Assembly: GCA_009746045.1 (NCBI GenBank)
Contig: RPFO01000015.1
Span: forward strand, 2,078,998-2,142,997
Reading direction: 5' to 3'
Source: Mesostigma viride
Lineage: Eukaryota; Streptophyta; Mesostigmatophyceae; Mesostigmatales; Mesostigmataceae
Length of the DNA: 64,000 bases
Shown here: positions 10,188-22,580 of the stretch, piece by piece
Position numbering within the stretch: the first letter of the stretch is position 1
How the letters are laid out: every line of letters begins with the position of its first letter
Notes under the pieces: model-generated
The model's input: the letters and a program-made list of their open reading frames with translations, nothing else
The model's database searches: none
What the model was told of the DNA's origin: nothing
Position numbers and translations under genes: made by a program

Positions 10188-11964
10188 AAATATATCAAAA
10201 CTTACCCCCCCTAATAACTACAGAAATGCAACTGACAACCACTGAATGATGTTTGGGGACCATAAACATGATGTTTGGGCATGCATACCACCACTTGTTG
10301 GGGGTACTACCCCCAGCCATACACCGGCTATGAGCTAAAAATAGAAAAAAACGCTGTCCGGGGCACATCTTGCCCAGAACAGTGGGAGAACCAGTTGCAT
10401 GAAAAAAGCACACCCCATATAAAAATGTCATGGGACATGGTTTCTACCTAATTGGATCAACAAAATCAGCACATCCCTTTGAGTTATTAATTTTTGGGCC
10501 AAAAATACGCTTTTTTAGGCGGGGCGTCCCCATACACACTCATAACACATCAATTAGGCCTGAAAAGCACAAGTCAAATTTTGTCATGACCATAAAAGGC
10601 ACTGTCAAAGTTTGGTGGCATTCTGAGCTTAGCTGTAGCAGTTATTAATTTTGGCAGTTGGCCACCTATGCAGACGCTAAGGAAGGCATTAGTGAGTATT
10701 AAGGCACTGTCACTAACACTTCCTATGCCATCCAAAAGGCTCCTGACCATGCCCAATTCGACCACAATGTACAAGGAGGTGGCTGGGCACGTCATGTGCC
10801 CTTGCCTTACCTCGACACGGGCAACCTGTTGCGTGTGTGCACAACAATGAGGCAGGTAGCTCTACATGCCTAGCCAACACTTCTAAAGCATATTCCTGGT
10901 TTATGGTGTGGGCATCATCCCAAAACCAAGCTCAAACACACCCTAGAAAGCCATATCCACTAATTGCCCAACAAGGGTAACAACAGACAGTCCACAGAGA
11001 AAGCAGAATTATCATACATGCTGCTTGCCAAGGCTTCTTACCATGGTTACCTTGCCTTGCTAGCATATGCATTAGGGCTCTCCCATTTTAGTGGGAGAAA
11101 GGCCAACAAGACAACGATAACCCCTACCTACGTGCAGTTCCACCCATGCAGTATGCCCCTCAGAAAAACCACTGCCACCTTTCTTTCCAGCGCAATTGTT
11201 TGCCAAGAAACAAACTCAAGCTTGTGAGCCTCTAACCACAATGAAGCCCTCTGCTAAGAAAGGCCGCGTCAATATTCACACAAAACTGAGTGCTGTTAGC
11301 AATCTCCTTCCAAGAAACCACTCAGCAAATCCCTGACAACTTGACGATATGCCACGGTCACGCTTTGACATATCCCAGCCATGCAACGTACATAAAAACC
11401 ACTGAAAGGTGCCAGGAATCTGGCGATGCGCAGCACAGAATGGCATTATACCTGGCGCTAACTGCACGGAAAGAAGCCGAAAACTTGCGTTGATAACCCA
11501 TAAAGGAAGCGAAACATTCATAGGGTCACGTTGATCACACGATCGTACCATTACCGGAATTGTCCTTCGCCAAGCGGCGCAAGAAAGAACAACCTTCCAT
11601 GGAATAATAAGACGCGCATCCCGCGAGCCTGAAGAGTGTCTTTACCGATCATGACGGAAATGTTGCCGAAACCCAGCAAATTTTTTAAAGCTTTACCAAT
11701 AACGATTTAAACGCATCCTTGACGCTAGGTAAATCCCATAAAACCTGACAATCACCGCCGCCAGCGTGCATTCCAATTTATTCCTCTCGACGAAAACATC
11801 AGATTGGACCCCCGTGGCGATGGTCATCAATAAAATCATCGACACTGCAAAAAACGCGAACTCCGCTACGAGGTAGTATCATTTACTCATCGTCTTTAAG
11901 ATTCGCTCAGTTTCTCTGCATTCCGCGAGCTATCTTTTTCTACTCTGCCTGAAAGCACGTCGCC
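10188..11964. other. Non-coding region upstream of gag
   Basis: No convincing coding frame. It is AT-richer than the ORFs on either side. I looked for a copy of this sequence in 24114-25114, which would reveal an independent LTR for copia II, and saw none. Confidence 0.4.
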
Positions 11965-13661
11965 ATGGCCAGCTCCGGTAGGGATGCGCGCCCCGTGCAC
12001 CACTTTTTCACGGTACGGACGGGTACCGCGAATTTTTCGGCGCCAAAATATTCGCGCCGGGACCGTCCCCTTAACCCACCACTAGCACAGGAAGCATTAG
12101 ACAAGTGGCTAGAGGACATGGAGTTGGTTGTGCTCTCCGTGGACCCCACTGTCAACCTAGTGCAGGTGTTCCACTCGTCCACGTGCAACAGGGACTCATC
12201 AGAGCGTGTCAGGGAGAAGGCTAGGACGGCTGTCAAGGATAAGCTAACCTGGGCACAGTTCCTGGATGGGTTGAGGGAAGAGTTCTCTGACAAGGTTCTC
12301 AACCTCACCAAATACTACAAGCACCAGTATGACACCTTTGAGATAGTGGGCCCTGTGGCAGAGGAATGGGCTAGGCTCAACCGTAAAAGGGACAAGGGGG
12401 CCAAGTATGGCTTGTCAGAGGTGAATTTCACCCTGTGTGCCCAACTGCCTGTTTACATTCGTAGTGTCTGGCCATCATGTTGTAAACGGAGGTATTAGGG
12501 TTGCGTCCCTAACAATCGCACCCGCCTGCCGTCTTTCTGGCCGATAGTTAAATAGGCTTGGTAGGGCCCGCCGTGAGCTTTCCGGCACAACTTATAGCAC
12601 TGAATATAGTGCAGTATAGCAAAAGTTATGCAGTGCCGAAGTTGTAATTCCGGCACAATACTTTGCGTACCTTAGGTGCCGACGGTACTATCCTCGGCCG
12701 AATATTCCGTGTTGGATATTTCGTATGACTGAATCCAGTTCTAGATGCATTGTATGCCGTGTTAGTTGCTTGACATCTGGCGTTCTCCTAATCGTCAATT
12801 GTATAATCGACAGCTGGCAACTTGTGCAGAATATTCTAGAACCTGCACCGCTGCCCCAATGTGCCTTGATAAGGAAGTGACACACTTACGTTGCACTTAC
12901 CTTGCAGTCCGAGCCCAGTGTGGCTATGGATGCTATGGTCCCCACCCGGGAACCGCACCATGGCTTTGGCGGTGAAACGGTGGCAGTCCGTAACCTAAAT
13001 ATGCAATAAATAAACTGTCTATCAATTGTCTCAATCAGTCTTGACGACCAAGGAATTATATGAAAATTTCTGACATGGCTTCCTGGTCACAGATAGGGCC
13101 TTAGCAGACTATTTCCTGGACCATATGGGTCTGAGTGTGGATGGTAGGAACAGTGCCCGCATGTTTCTTAACCAGACTGATGGCTCCTTGCGTGCTCTGG
13201 AGCTTGTAATCCTCAGCATCAGGAAGCCAGACCCTGCTTGCAAGGCCATCCAGTCCCATGGCAGCAATGCCACCTCCGCTGTGCAGGGCCAAGGTGATGT
13301 CCCCGGGTACCCAGCCCGTGATGGGGCAAGGCCCAACAAGCGTAAGCGCTTCAGGCGCCAGAGGCAGGGGGCTCAGGGTGGCAAGGGTGCAGGTTCCCAA
13401 GGAGGGGTTGGCAGCCAGCAAGCTGGTGGTCAGCAGGGTAAGGGTGGCCAGGGGCAAGGCAAGGGCCAAGCTCAAGGCAACCAGGGCAAGCAGGGTGGGC
13501 AGTCTCAGGGAGGCCAGGGGAAACCTGGTAAGGGTGGGGCTGGGTCTGGGAAGAAGGGTGGAGCATGCTTTGTGTGTGGCAAGGAAGGTCACTGGCGTCG
13601 TGAGTGCCCTGACAGGAAGGCCAAGCCTGCTGGGGCAGGGGGCCAGTCTGGGCAGCAGTGA
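11965..13661 (+). pseudogene. copia II gag with CCHC zinc knuckle, interrupted
   Basis: Gag begins at the ATG at 11965. It contains the helical capsid-like part (LDKWLEDMELVVLSVDPT, then WAQFLDGLREEFSD), reads to codon 12475-12477, and is broken by a 556-bp insert. It resumes at 13038 in the same frame, has an in-frame TGA at 13071-13073, then continues through a basic Gly/Gln-rich tail to a nucleocapsid knuckle CFVCGKEGHWRREC (about 13566-13607) and a stop at 13659-13661. The CX2CX4HX4C spacing is exact. Gag packages the RNA. The copy is dead because of the insert and the nonsense codon. Confidence 0.8.
12478..13033 (+). mobile_element. Solo LTR inserted in gag
   Basis: 556 bp, beginning TGTTG and ending CTCA, with 4-bp flanks ATCA on both sides (12474-12477 and 13034-13037). 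Removing it plus one ATCA rejoins the gag frame exactly (the codon after 12477 becomes 13038). AATAAA-like signals sit near the 3' end (about 13004). The ends and non-coding content fit a solo LTR of another family, left after LTR-LTR recombination. No other copy is in the window. Confidence 0.7.
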
Positions 13662-13812
13662 CTAGTTACGCCATCCCCTGTAAATAGTCAATCACCCCTT
13701 GGGGAATGTGTGCTGGATGTACATAAGGACGGGGGTGTGCCCCTTGTGCAGCACTAAGGGTGTGAAGATGTTGTTCTTCCACTGGATTGCAATAACAATG
13801 CTGCAGCTGAAT

Positions 13813-15772
13813 CGGGGTTCTTTGAACGGAGTTTCTTCTATACGTGAATGCGGGAACAAGAGGCCGCTGGATGAGCGGCTTATAGGTCGCAGTGTTTACT
13901 CGTAGCTGTTTGGCTAGAGCTTTTGTGATTAGTAGATGCAATATAGTGCATGGTTGAAAAATGAATTAAATAAAATGTGCGTTCCGCGCTTGGGTTGATT
14001 ATACCCGGGCGGAACGGGGCGTGAGGTGCAGTGCCCCTGAAAAGAACAACCTACGCATTATTTAATACTAGCCGTGCAGATTCGGGATATTCTACCGGCC
14101 CCGGTCTGTACGGTTAGCGTCTTACTAGCATCCACTGAACATAAGGGTTTAATGACGTCAGTTAGCTAGGGATAAGGGAGGTTTTGCGACTAAAAGCCGC
14201 TCTGGCTGGTTTTGTCGGCCTCTTTCTTTGCTCGTTGTCGTTGCGGCGGCAGCCGCAGCTATGGGTGCTGCGGAGCAAAATCCCAAAAGCACTGGTTGCA
14301 CTGGCCACTTGGCCAGTGGTGAGACTTCCAGTTGTTAACCGGCCAGGCGTAGTTCCTCGCCCGGTTAACTAAAAGAAAAGAAAAAGATTACCTCCGGTCC
14401 GCACCTTTTCCCCAGCTTGGGGTCTTTGGTGGGCCGGATGCCGTGACAGGTGCTCAACTGTCGCTTGGTCGGCCCAGTGCGCGAGCTGGTGCTCCGTACC
14501 TGGGGATGCTTGCACCCCGGGTTGGAGCCGGATGGCTGGCACTGGCGACCCGTGTCTCGGTCCGCGGCCTGCGGCTTTTTCTTCGGAAATTGCTGCTGGC
14601 CAGCAAACTTTGCAATTGCCTTCCGCCGAGGGGGGGTGGTTGGGGCTGGGGACGGCGATGGGAAAAGCGCCTAAGCTAGAAATTTTTTCCCCACGCATAG
14701 AAACCTCGGGGGGAATGCGGTCTTGGCTGAACGGACTCTCGTTCAGCCAGGTGCCTGGGGCTGTGGCCTCGGGCATCCGGGCTGGCGGGGCCTGGGCTAG
14801 GTCCACGGTTTTTCTCGAAGCACCCCGGGTCTATGGGGAGACGGCCATAGCGGTACCGACTCGGGGCCCCGAGAGGGGTCATGATAGGCTGGCCGTGCGC
14901 AATCGCAGTGCAAATGCGCTGGGCCTTTTTGGGCCTGGCCATGCATCCACAGCCGCCGGGCACACGCCTCCCGATGTGGGGGGGCTCCCGTTTTGCGGCA
15001 GGGCGGTCACTTGTGACAACGAGCAAGGTGGAGTGCGGCTTCAAGGGAAAGCCAGGGCGGGGGTGATTGGGCAACGTACTTCATGAAGGGCCTTGAACGG
15101 CGTGCCTCCGGGCATGTCAATTAGTGTCACATGTATGCTTCCACTTATTGTTTTAATGAAGATGCTGGTTTTTGTGGGAGCTACGTGGGACATGAATCGG
15201 GGTTCTTTGAACGGAGTTTCTTCTATACGTGAATGCGGGAACAAGAGGCCGCTGGATGAGCGGCTTATAGGTCGCAGTGTTTACTCGTAGCTGTTTGGCT
15301 AGAGCTTTTGTGATTAGTAGATGCAATATAGTGCATGGTTGAAAAATGAATTAAATAAAATGTGCGTTCCGCGCTTGGGTTGATTATACCCGGGCGGAAC
15401 GGGGCGTGAGGTGCAGTGCCCCTGAAAAGAACAACCTACGCATTATTTAATACTAGCCGTGCAGATTCGGGATATTCTACCCCCGGTCTGTACGGTTAGC
15501 GTCTTACTAGCATCCACTAAACATAAGGGTTTAATGACGTCAGTTAGCTAGGGATAAGGGAGGTTTTGCGACTAAAAGCCGCTCTGGCTGGTTTTGTCGG
15601 CCTCTTTCTTTGCTCCCCACCCACCCACCCTTGTCTTGGTTGCCTCTAGGGCAACGTACTTCATGAAGGGCCTTGAACGGCGTGCCTCCGGGCATGTCAA
15701 TTAGTGTCACATGTATGCTTCCACTTATTGTTTTAATGAAGATGCTGGTTTTTGTGGGAGCTACGTGGGACA
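13813..15772 (+). mobile_element. Tandem X1-X2 elements sharing one TGAAT duplication
   Basis: X1 (13813-15192, 1380 bp) and X2 (15198-15772, 575 bp) have the same first about 415 bp (CGGGGTTCTTTGAACGGAG start) and the same last about 125 bp (ending GGGAGCTACGTGGGACA). They differ in the middle: about 840 bp in X1, about 35 bp in X2. TGAAT occurs before X1 (13808-13812), between X1 and X2 (15193-15197) and after X2 (15773-15777). No terminal inverted repeat and no transposase are visible. Open frames inside are short and identical between copies only because the DNA is. The pair lies between gag and integrase. Confidence 0.75.
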
Positions 15773-15775
15773 TGA

Positions 15776-18700
15776 ATTCCCTATTCCTCATGCAGGTGGT
15801 GGGTCTCCAGCCAGCAGGTGCTGGCCTGGAGGGCCAAAGGACCTTGCTGGAAGGGCCTGGAGCGGTCCAGGGAGCAGGACCTGGCTTGGGAAGTCAGGAT
15901 GGCCTGCAGGAAGGCCCTGGAACCTCAGGAGTGGATCAAGTGTCCCCACACACGGTTCAGACGTCTCGCCAGGTCAGTACTGAGAGAGTGCTGAGCTATG
16001 CTGAGGCTGGCCATAAGTTGCATCACATGTTTGGGCATTCTGGGCAGGCTGCAGTGTTTGCTTGGAAGCTAGGTAGGGAGCCTTTATGGGAGGCTTGCCA
16101 GGCTGCTGCTGAGAACTGTGGTTGCCAGGAGAATGCTGTTCACCCACCTCAGTCCCATGCTAGGGAGCCTGCTAGGGAGCGTGGCGACATCCAGATGGAT
16201 ATCCAGCATATCAGGGGCTTGTATATATTGGTGGGGGTGGACAGGTTCAGTAGATACAGGCTGATAGACGTTCTGCCTGGAATGCAGGAGCATCACTTGT
16301 TGTTGGGTATGAAGGCCCTGGTCCCAGGCTTTGGGGTGTGCAAGAGTGTGCAGGCAGACTTGCAGTTTGACTGTTTGCTCAAGCATCAGGACCAGCTGCC
16401 TTGTAAGCTGGTAGTAGTCCCCAGAGAGAGTCATGGGCAGCAAGGGGCTGTAGAGAGATCCATACGTGAGGTGAAGACAGTGGTGCTAGCAGCAGAGACA
16501 GTGCCACTTGTGGCATCTGCCTTAGAGAGGGCAGCCTGGTGTAAGGGGATAGAAGAGCAGCTGAACCACAGGGTTAACTATTACTTTGATGGTGTGGCTG
16601 TCTCTCCCCTGGCCCTGCAGTATAGCTTATTACCTGAAAACGTGGTGCAGGCCAGTCTTAGCTCGTCGTCTGTCCCTGGTCCTCTACGGAGGACTGAGTT
16701 GAACTCAGTCCTCTCTAGAGGACCGAGTTTTTGGGTTTCGTAGAAAATTCGCCCCGGTCAGAATGTTTGACAAAAAAATTCTCACAAAATTTATTCAAAT
16801 ACTACGTGAAAAGATCTTTCTTGGACATATTTTTGGGATTTTTTTTCGATTTGGTATGCGCGGCTAACTGTACGGTCAAAGTACAGGTGGTAAGGGTACT
16901 TTTCCACGTGAAACGCGAGTTCCGGAAATGCACGACCTAGCCATGGCGGCTCGCGCCCATGCACGCAGTTTACGTTTGCGGACGAGTTAGCCGTCCAAAC
17001 TCAGGAAATAGATTTAACATGCCATAAAGATGATATGAATCAATTTTTAGCTCGCGGGAATGCGATTTACCCGGTGTCGGCACTGTTCTTGCTGGAAAAA
17101 ACTGCGATAAGGCAGGTCGACGGAATTGATGACTGCGCTTGCTTTCCGGCGCAATTTCAATGGCTGATAGGTTTCTTTCTACATTTTAACATGATTTGTA
17201 TTAGAATAAATTGAGTGACAGTATAGATTTGATGATTTCGACCATTCTGTCACGTCATGGTCTATGTGCCGCAAAGTGCCACTTTTGCGGGCACCGCCTG
17301 GGCCAAGGTAACGCCAGCCGTGCCAGCCAGGTAAAGCCGGATAATCGTTGCCTCTTCGTTTCTTGATGTTCTTACATGAGTTTAAGCTTGCGAGGCGTTG
17401 TCAGGTTCAAGAAGTCTTGATGCTCTTTCTTGACCGTTGCCTGCCCCTCTCTAAAACCCCCTTTTCAGAGGATGTTAGCAGGCATTTGCCTTAACCCAGT
17501 GTAGTTGTGCAGGGTTTTAGGAGCTGTGCAGGTTTAAACACCTTCATAGATGTTAGTTATTCTTTTGCTACGTTCATACTGCATGATTGTGTTGCCACGG
17601 GCTGCGTCAAGGGTGCATTCAAGCTTTTACGGGTGAGTGAAAAGTCTTGGTGACAAACCACTGCCATCATGTGCCAGCAACTATGTTGGCCACATCATGG
17701 CAAGTCAAAACAGTTATAGCCATATCTATTGTTGTTAGAAACAATGGAAATATGCTTAACCTACCCATTATATTGGTGGTTCACAGTTATAACATAACCC
17801 TTTGTTGGTAGGTATCCAAGCCCATTCCCTACATGCATGCATAGGCTCTCACTACATGATTAGGTATGATATACCTGAAGTATGATGATGCAAGTGTGTT
17901 GTCCTGTAATGCTTGAAGGGAAATGAGTTGATTGGGATGGTTGGTGGCCACGGTGATGTAGTATGACCGCACTTACGTGCTAGCAACTGAAGTTAGCAAA
18001 AGCCCCATTCCTCTCCTGAGGACTGAGAGTTTTTTAATTGTTTCAGGCAGTTGCAGTGGCCAAATCGAGCCCAGTTTTTTGCCACGTTTCAAGAACTATA
18101 TTTTTTACATGCCTATATTTTTTCTTCATGCACCAGGATTTGATTGAATTTTTCCCACTAGTTCTTATCCCGAAAAATGCAAATTCGCGAGGGGTGCCCA
18201 ACGTCCGTGTAATTTTCAGGTGTTCGGGTCAAGTTTTCACACATGCAGTATTTTTGCCAACAAAATGATATCTAGTACACCCCAGATCCACATCAAAACA
18301 TTTGGGATGGACCCCCCACCTAGTCGCTACACGCGGTTGAAAATTGTCAGCTCAGTCCTCCTGTGAGGACTGAGTTGGGACAGACGACGAGTTAGGAAGG
18401 CAGACAGGCTGTTTGCCCAGCTGAGACGTAAGGACAAGAACTGGAATGTGCTGAGGCCTCAGGTGGGGCTGAAGGTCAGGATGTGGAAGGAACCATCTAT
18501 TCCAGGCAAGAGGGGAAGTGGCAGGATGGGGTTGTCACTCGTGTGGAAGGAGCTAACAGATCTTGCCTGGTGGCTTTGGAAAAGGATCCAAGGCACGTGT
18601 ACAGGTTGTCCTGGGCTCATGTCAAGGAGAGAAGGCCACATGCAATCTGGCCTGCAGACGGGCCAGGCCCTAGCTCCAGCTGGGTTGAGGAGCCAGGCCA

Positions 18701-18880
18701 GAGCCAGGCAGCAGCAGCTAACAATCCTCTGGTGGTGGATGATGGTCTGTCCCTGCTGGAGGATGACGAGCAGGAAGAGGCTGCTGAAGCAACTGTCACA
18801 AGGTCAGAGGGGACGGGGCAGCCACCTAAGGCCCGGGGGCCTCTCATGGCGGACGTCATCCGAGCACTCATGCGCAGCAA
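15776..18880 (+). pseudogene. copia II integrase, interrupted
   Basis: Integrase reading starts after the X pair. A zinc-binding region (HKLHHMFGH, then CGCQENA) is followed by the catalytic core: first Asp in DIQMDIQHI with GVDRFSRYRLIDVL, second Asp in SVQADLQFD, and Glu in GQQGAVERSIREVK. It is broken at 16661 by an inverted-repeat element and resumes at 18396 in the same frame (ASL joined to RKADRLFAQLRRKDK). A second frame change near 18472 leads into a C-terminal SH3-like stretch (KWQDGVVTRVEGANRSCLVAL) and an acidic linker. Integrase inserts the DNA copy into the genome. This copy is broken. Confidence 0.8.
16662..18391. mobile_element. 1730-bp inverted-repeat element with TTAG duplication
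   Basis: The ends are a perfect 15-bp inverted repeat, CTCGTCGTCTGTCCC at the left and GGGACAGACGACGAG at the right. TTAG flanks both sides (16658-16661 and 18392-18395). Removing the element plus one TTAG rejoins the integrase frame. Each end has an internal hairpin built on GAGGACTGAG (about 16690-16715 and 18356-18375). The rest is AT-rich with no transposase. The superfamily is uncertain; TTAG resembles piggyBac-type TTAN targets but the ends do not begin CCC. Confidence 0.8.
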
Positions 18881-19087
18881 ACATGATCCCAAGGTATCCA
18901 AGCTCACGGGATGGGGGTCGTGCTGGGCAGCTACTATGGAGGTAGATACCAACTCACAGGTGTCTGTCATCAGGGAAGAGGATGCTGTAGGCTTGCAGAT
19001 GTCCCATCCCAGCTGTCTTGCTGTGTCTGATTTCTCAGGAAAGGTGTCCATGAAGATCCTAGGGGAAGTGAGTGTGCCTATCTTAGG

Positions 19088-22000
19088 CAGTGTAAAATCG
19101 TACGTTATACGCGTTATACGGTCACGGTGGAGTATAATGTATAATACGGTATGATACGGTATAATACGATATTATACGTTATCGTACGGACACACTCAGA
19201 ATACTCTGATTTTACACATTTTAAGACACCCACCATCAATCCCCATGTTTTTAACACTGTTTTGGACATAATCCAAGGTTGCCCTACCCAAAATACTCAA
19301 TGAGTGAGGTGTACATTGTGGACACGATGTAGCATGTAATACTGAGCTAAGGCTCGTCTTGCACATAGTAATGTGATCATAGTTAGTACTATACATGCAG
19401 TTCCAACTGGTGAGGAACCCTTGCACATGCATGCACTTGCTCTATTCATATTATGTGCAAACGTGTGCATGCATAATTGTGTATATGTGTGTATATATCT
19501 GGCAGTGCATGCACGCAAATACAATTCATGCATTATATGTTTGCATTGTGCGATGCTATGTGCATATACTGAGCTGCATGTGACTGTGTGTGACGATCCA
19601 GCCAGCCATGTGGCCCCTCGCCCTCGAGGCTGCCATGTGCTCCGCTAGCTTCCCATTAACATGGCCCTGGCAGCGCTAACTGCAAATCCCAACATATTAA
19701 ATTCTTCTAGTTCTTGCCCAGATTAACAAAGCTTTCATCGCGTGCAGCAGCAACCATGCCGTGGCTCCGGAGCAGGCAGGACCGGCACTTCGAGGAGATC
19801 AGATGCAGGCCGACGATGCAGTTGCATGCAGGCCGACGAACAAATGATAAACTCCGGCCACCTGCTTTGCTAAATCCATGTGCTTCGTCTAGCCAGCATC
19901 AACATTTTATGACATGCAGACCAGAAGAATAAATACCCAAAGACCTTATGTCGGATAAACAAACCAATCTGACTCGGCAAAGCATTAGCAGTACCTCCTG
20001 CACAGTGCGGCCGAAATATCAGGACGTGATATAGCATGCGCTTCCCATGCAACCGCGCCGTTGCCTGGGCGTGAATTTAACCATCCATTACCAATTGACT
20101 TATGAGTACGTAGCTATCGATAGCCAAGCTGGCTAGTTCCTGCGCTTGTATGTTGTAAATAACGCAATCGCTAGGGTGCTATTCCGTGCTTTCGCCATGC
20201 AAGTCAGGCAAAATTGGGTAGGAATTCCTATGTATGCACTAAGTGCTCAGTCAGCACGTCGGCTGCTCAGTGCTCGCCCCTCTGTGACTCCCTACCTACC
20301 GCCACGTTTCAATTTGCAATCCATGTGCTACAGTTCAGACCTGGTTCAGACGGGTTAGTAGAGATACGAAAGCATGTGATCAATCTCACTGTCCGTAGTT
20401 TCAAGTCGTTGCAATGTTCCACTGTCATCACAGCCGCGCAAAAACAGCCTTCATGTCCCACGTAGCTCCCACAAAAACCAGCATCTTCATTAAAACAATA
20501 AGTGGAAGCATACATGTGACACTAATTGACATGCCCGGAGGCACGCCGTTCAAGGCCCTTCATGAAGTACGTTGCCCTAGAGGCAACCAAGACAAGGGTG
20601 GGTGGGTGGGGAGCAAAGAAAGAGGCCGACAAAACCAGCCAGAGCGGCTTTTAGTCGTAAAACCTCCCTTATCCCTAGCTAACTGACGTCATTAAACCCT
20701 TATGTTCAGTGGATGCTAGTAAGACGCTAACCGTACAGACCGGGGGTAGAATATCCCGAATCTGCACGGCTAGTATTAAATAATGCGTAGGTTGTTCTTT
20801 TCAGGGGCACTGCACCTCACGCCCCGTTCCGCCCGGGTATAATCAACCCAAGCGCGGAACGCACATTTTATTTAATTCATTTTTCAACCATGCACTATAT
20901 TGCATCTACTAATCACAAAAGCTCTAGCCAAACAGCTACGAGTAAACACTACGACCTGTAAGCCGCTCATCCAGCGGCCTCTTGTTCCCGCATTCACGTA
21001 TAGAAGAAACTCCGTTCAAAGAACCCCGATTCATGTCCCACGTAGCTCCCACAAAAACCAGCATCTTCATTAAAACAATAAGTGGAAGCATACATGTGAC
21101 ACTAATTGACATGCCCGGAGGCACGCCGTTCAAGGCCCTTCATGAAGTACGTTGCCCAATCACCCCCGCCCTGGCTTTCCCTTGAAGCCGCACTCCACCT
21201 TGCTCGTTGTCACAAGTGACCGCCCTGCCGCAAAACGGGAGCCCCCCCACATCGGGAGGCGTGTGCCCGGCGGCTGTGGATGCATGGCCAGGCCCAAAAA
21301 GGCCCAGCGCATTTGCACTGCGATTGCGCACGGCCAGCCTATCATGACCCCTCTCGGGGCCCCGAGTCGGTACCGCTATGGCCGTCTCCCCATAGACCCG
21401 GGGTGCTTCGAGAAAAAACGTGGACCTAGCCCAGGCCCCGCCAGCCCGGATGCCCGAGGCCACAGCCCCAGGCACCTGGCTGAACGAGAGTCCGTTCAGC
21501 CAAGACCGCATTCCCCCCCGAGGTTTCTATGCGTGGGGAAAAAATTTCTAGCTTAGGCGCTTTTCCCATCGCCGTCCCCAGCCCCAACCACCCCCCCCTC
21601 GGCGGAAGGCAATTGCAAAGTTTGCTGGCCAGCAGCAATTTCCGAAGAAAAAGCCGCAGGCCGCGGACCGAGACACGGGTCGCCAGTGCCAGCCATCCGG
21701 CTCCAACCCGGGGTGCAAGCATCCCCAGGTACGGAGCACCAGCTCGCGCACTGGGCCGACCAAGCGACAGTTGAGCACCTGTCACGGCATCCGGCCCACC
21801 AAAGACCCCAAGCTGGGGAAAAGGTGCGGACCGGAGGTAATCTTTTTCTTTTCTTTTAGTTAACCGGGCGAGGAACTACGCCTGGCCGGTTAACAACTGG
21901 AAGTCTCACCACTGGCCAAGTGGCCAGTGCAACCAGTGCTTTTGGGATTTTGCTCCGCAGCACCCATAGCTGCGGCTGCCGCCGCAACGACAACGAGCAA

Positions 22001-22580
22001 AGAAAGAGGCCGACAAAACCAGCCAGAGCGGCTTTTAGTCGCAAAACCTCCCTTATCCCTAGCTAACTGACGTCATTAAACCCTTATGTTCAGTGGATGC
22101 TAGTAAGACGCTAACCGTACAGACCGGGGGTAGAATATCCCGAATCTGCACGGCTAGTATTAAATAATGCGTAGGTTGTTCTTTTCAGGGGCACTGCACC
22201 TCACGCCCCGTTCCGCCCGGGTATAATCAACCCAAGCGCGGAACGCACATTTTATTTAATTCATTTTTCAACCATGCACTATATTGCATCTACTAATCAC
22301 AAAAGCTCTAGCCAAACAGCTACGAGTAAACACTACGACCTGTAAGCCGCTCATCCAGCGGCCTCTTGTTCCCGCATTCACGTTAGAAGAAACTCCGTTC
22401 AAAGAACCCCGATTGTTCCGCACTGAAACGCCAAAAACCCGCGGAAAATACGGCATTATACGGTATTATACGTCATTATGCGCTAAAACGTATTACGTAT
22501 GAAAAATCATACGCTAAAAACCAGCGCATAACGTACTATACCGTATTATACCGTATATTACGGCGTATGATTTTACACTG
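19088..22580. mobile_element. Non-autonomous hAT element in the protease segment
   Basis: The ends are CAGTGTAAAATC and GATTTTACACTG, a perfect 12-bp inverted repeat with the CAGTG start common in hAT. A perfect 8-bp duplication ATCTTAGG flanks it (19080-19087 and 22581-22588). Subterminal copies of TATACGG/ATTATACG motifs occur at both ends, as is usual for hAT. Removing it plus one duplication rejoins the polyprotein frame through PILG-VPTTF. There is no transposase. The left 1.3 kb is non-coding, and the right part carries an inverted X pair. Confidence 0.9.
20454..22411 (-). mobile_element. Second X2-X1 pair, inverted, inside the hAT element
   Basis: On the plus strand the order is X2' (20454-21028, 575 bp), ATTCA, then X1' (21034-22411, 1378 bp). 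It is the reverse complement of the pair at 13813-15772, almost base for base, including the shared five-base junction. X2' has exactly the length of X2, and X1' is two bases shorter than X1. The outer flanks (CTTCA left, ATTGT right) do not form a clear duplication. Confidence 0.8.

Noticed and set aside
14369-15086. Overlapping open frames within X1 as genes
   Set aside because: They are duplicated in X1' only because the DNA is; no domain, no consistent start, and frames overlap on both strands.
19088-22580. hAT transposase inside the hAT element
   Set aside because: No frame shows hAT dimerisation or catalytic motifs. The frames present belong to the inverted X pair or are short.
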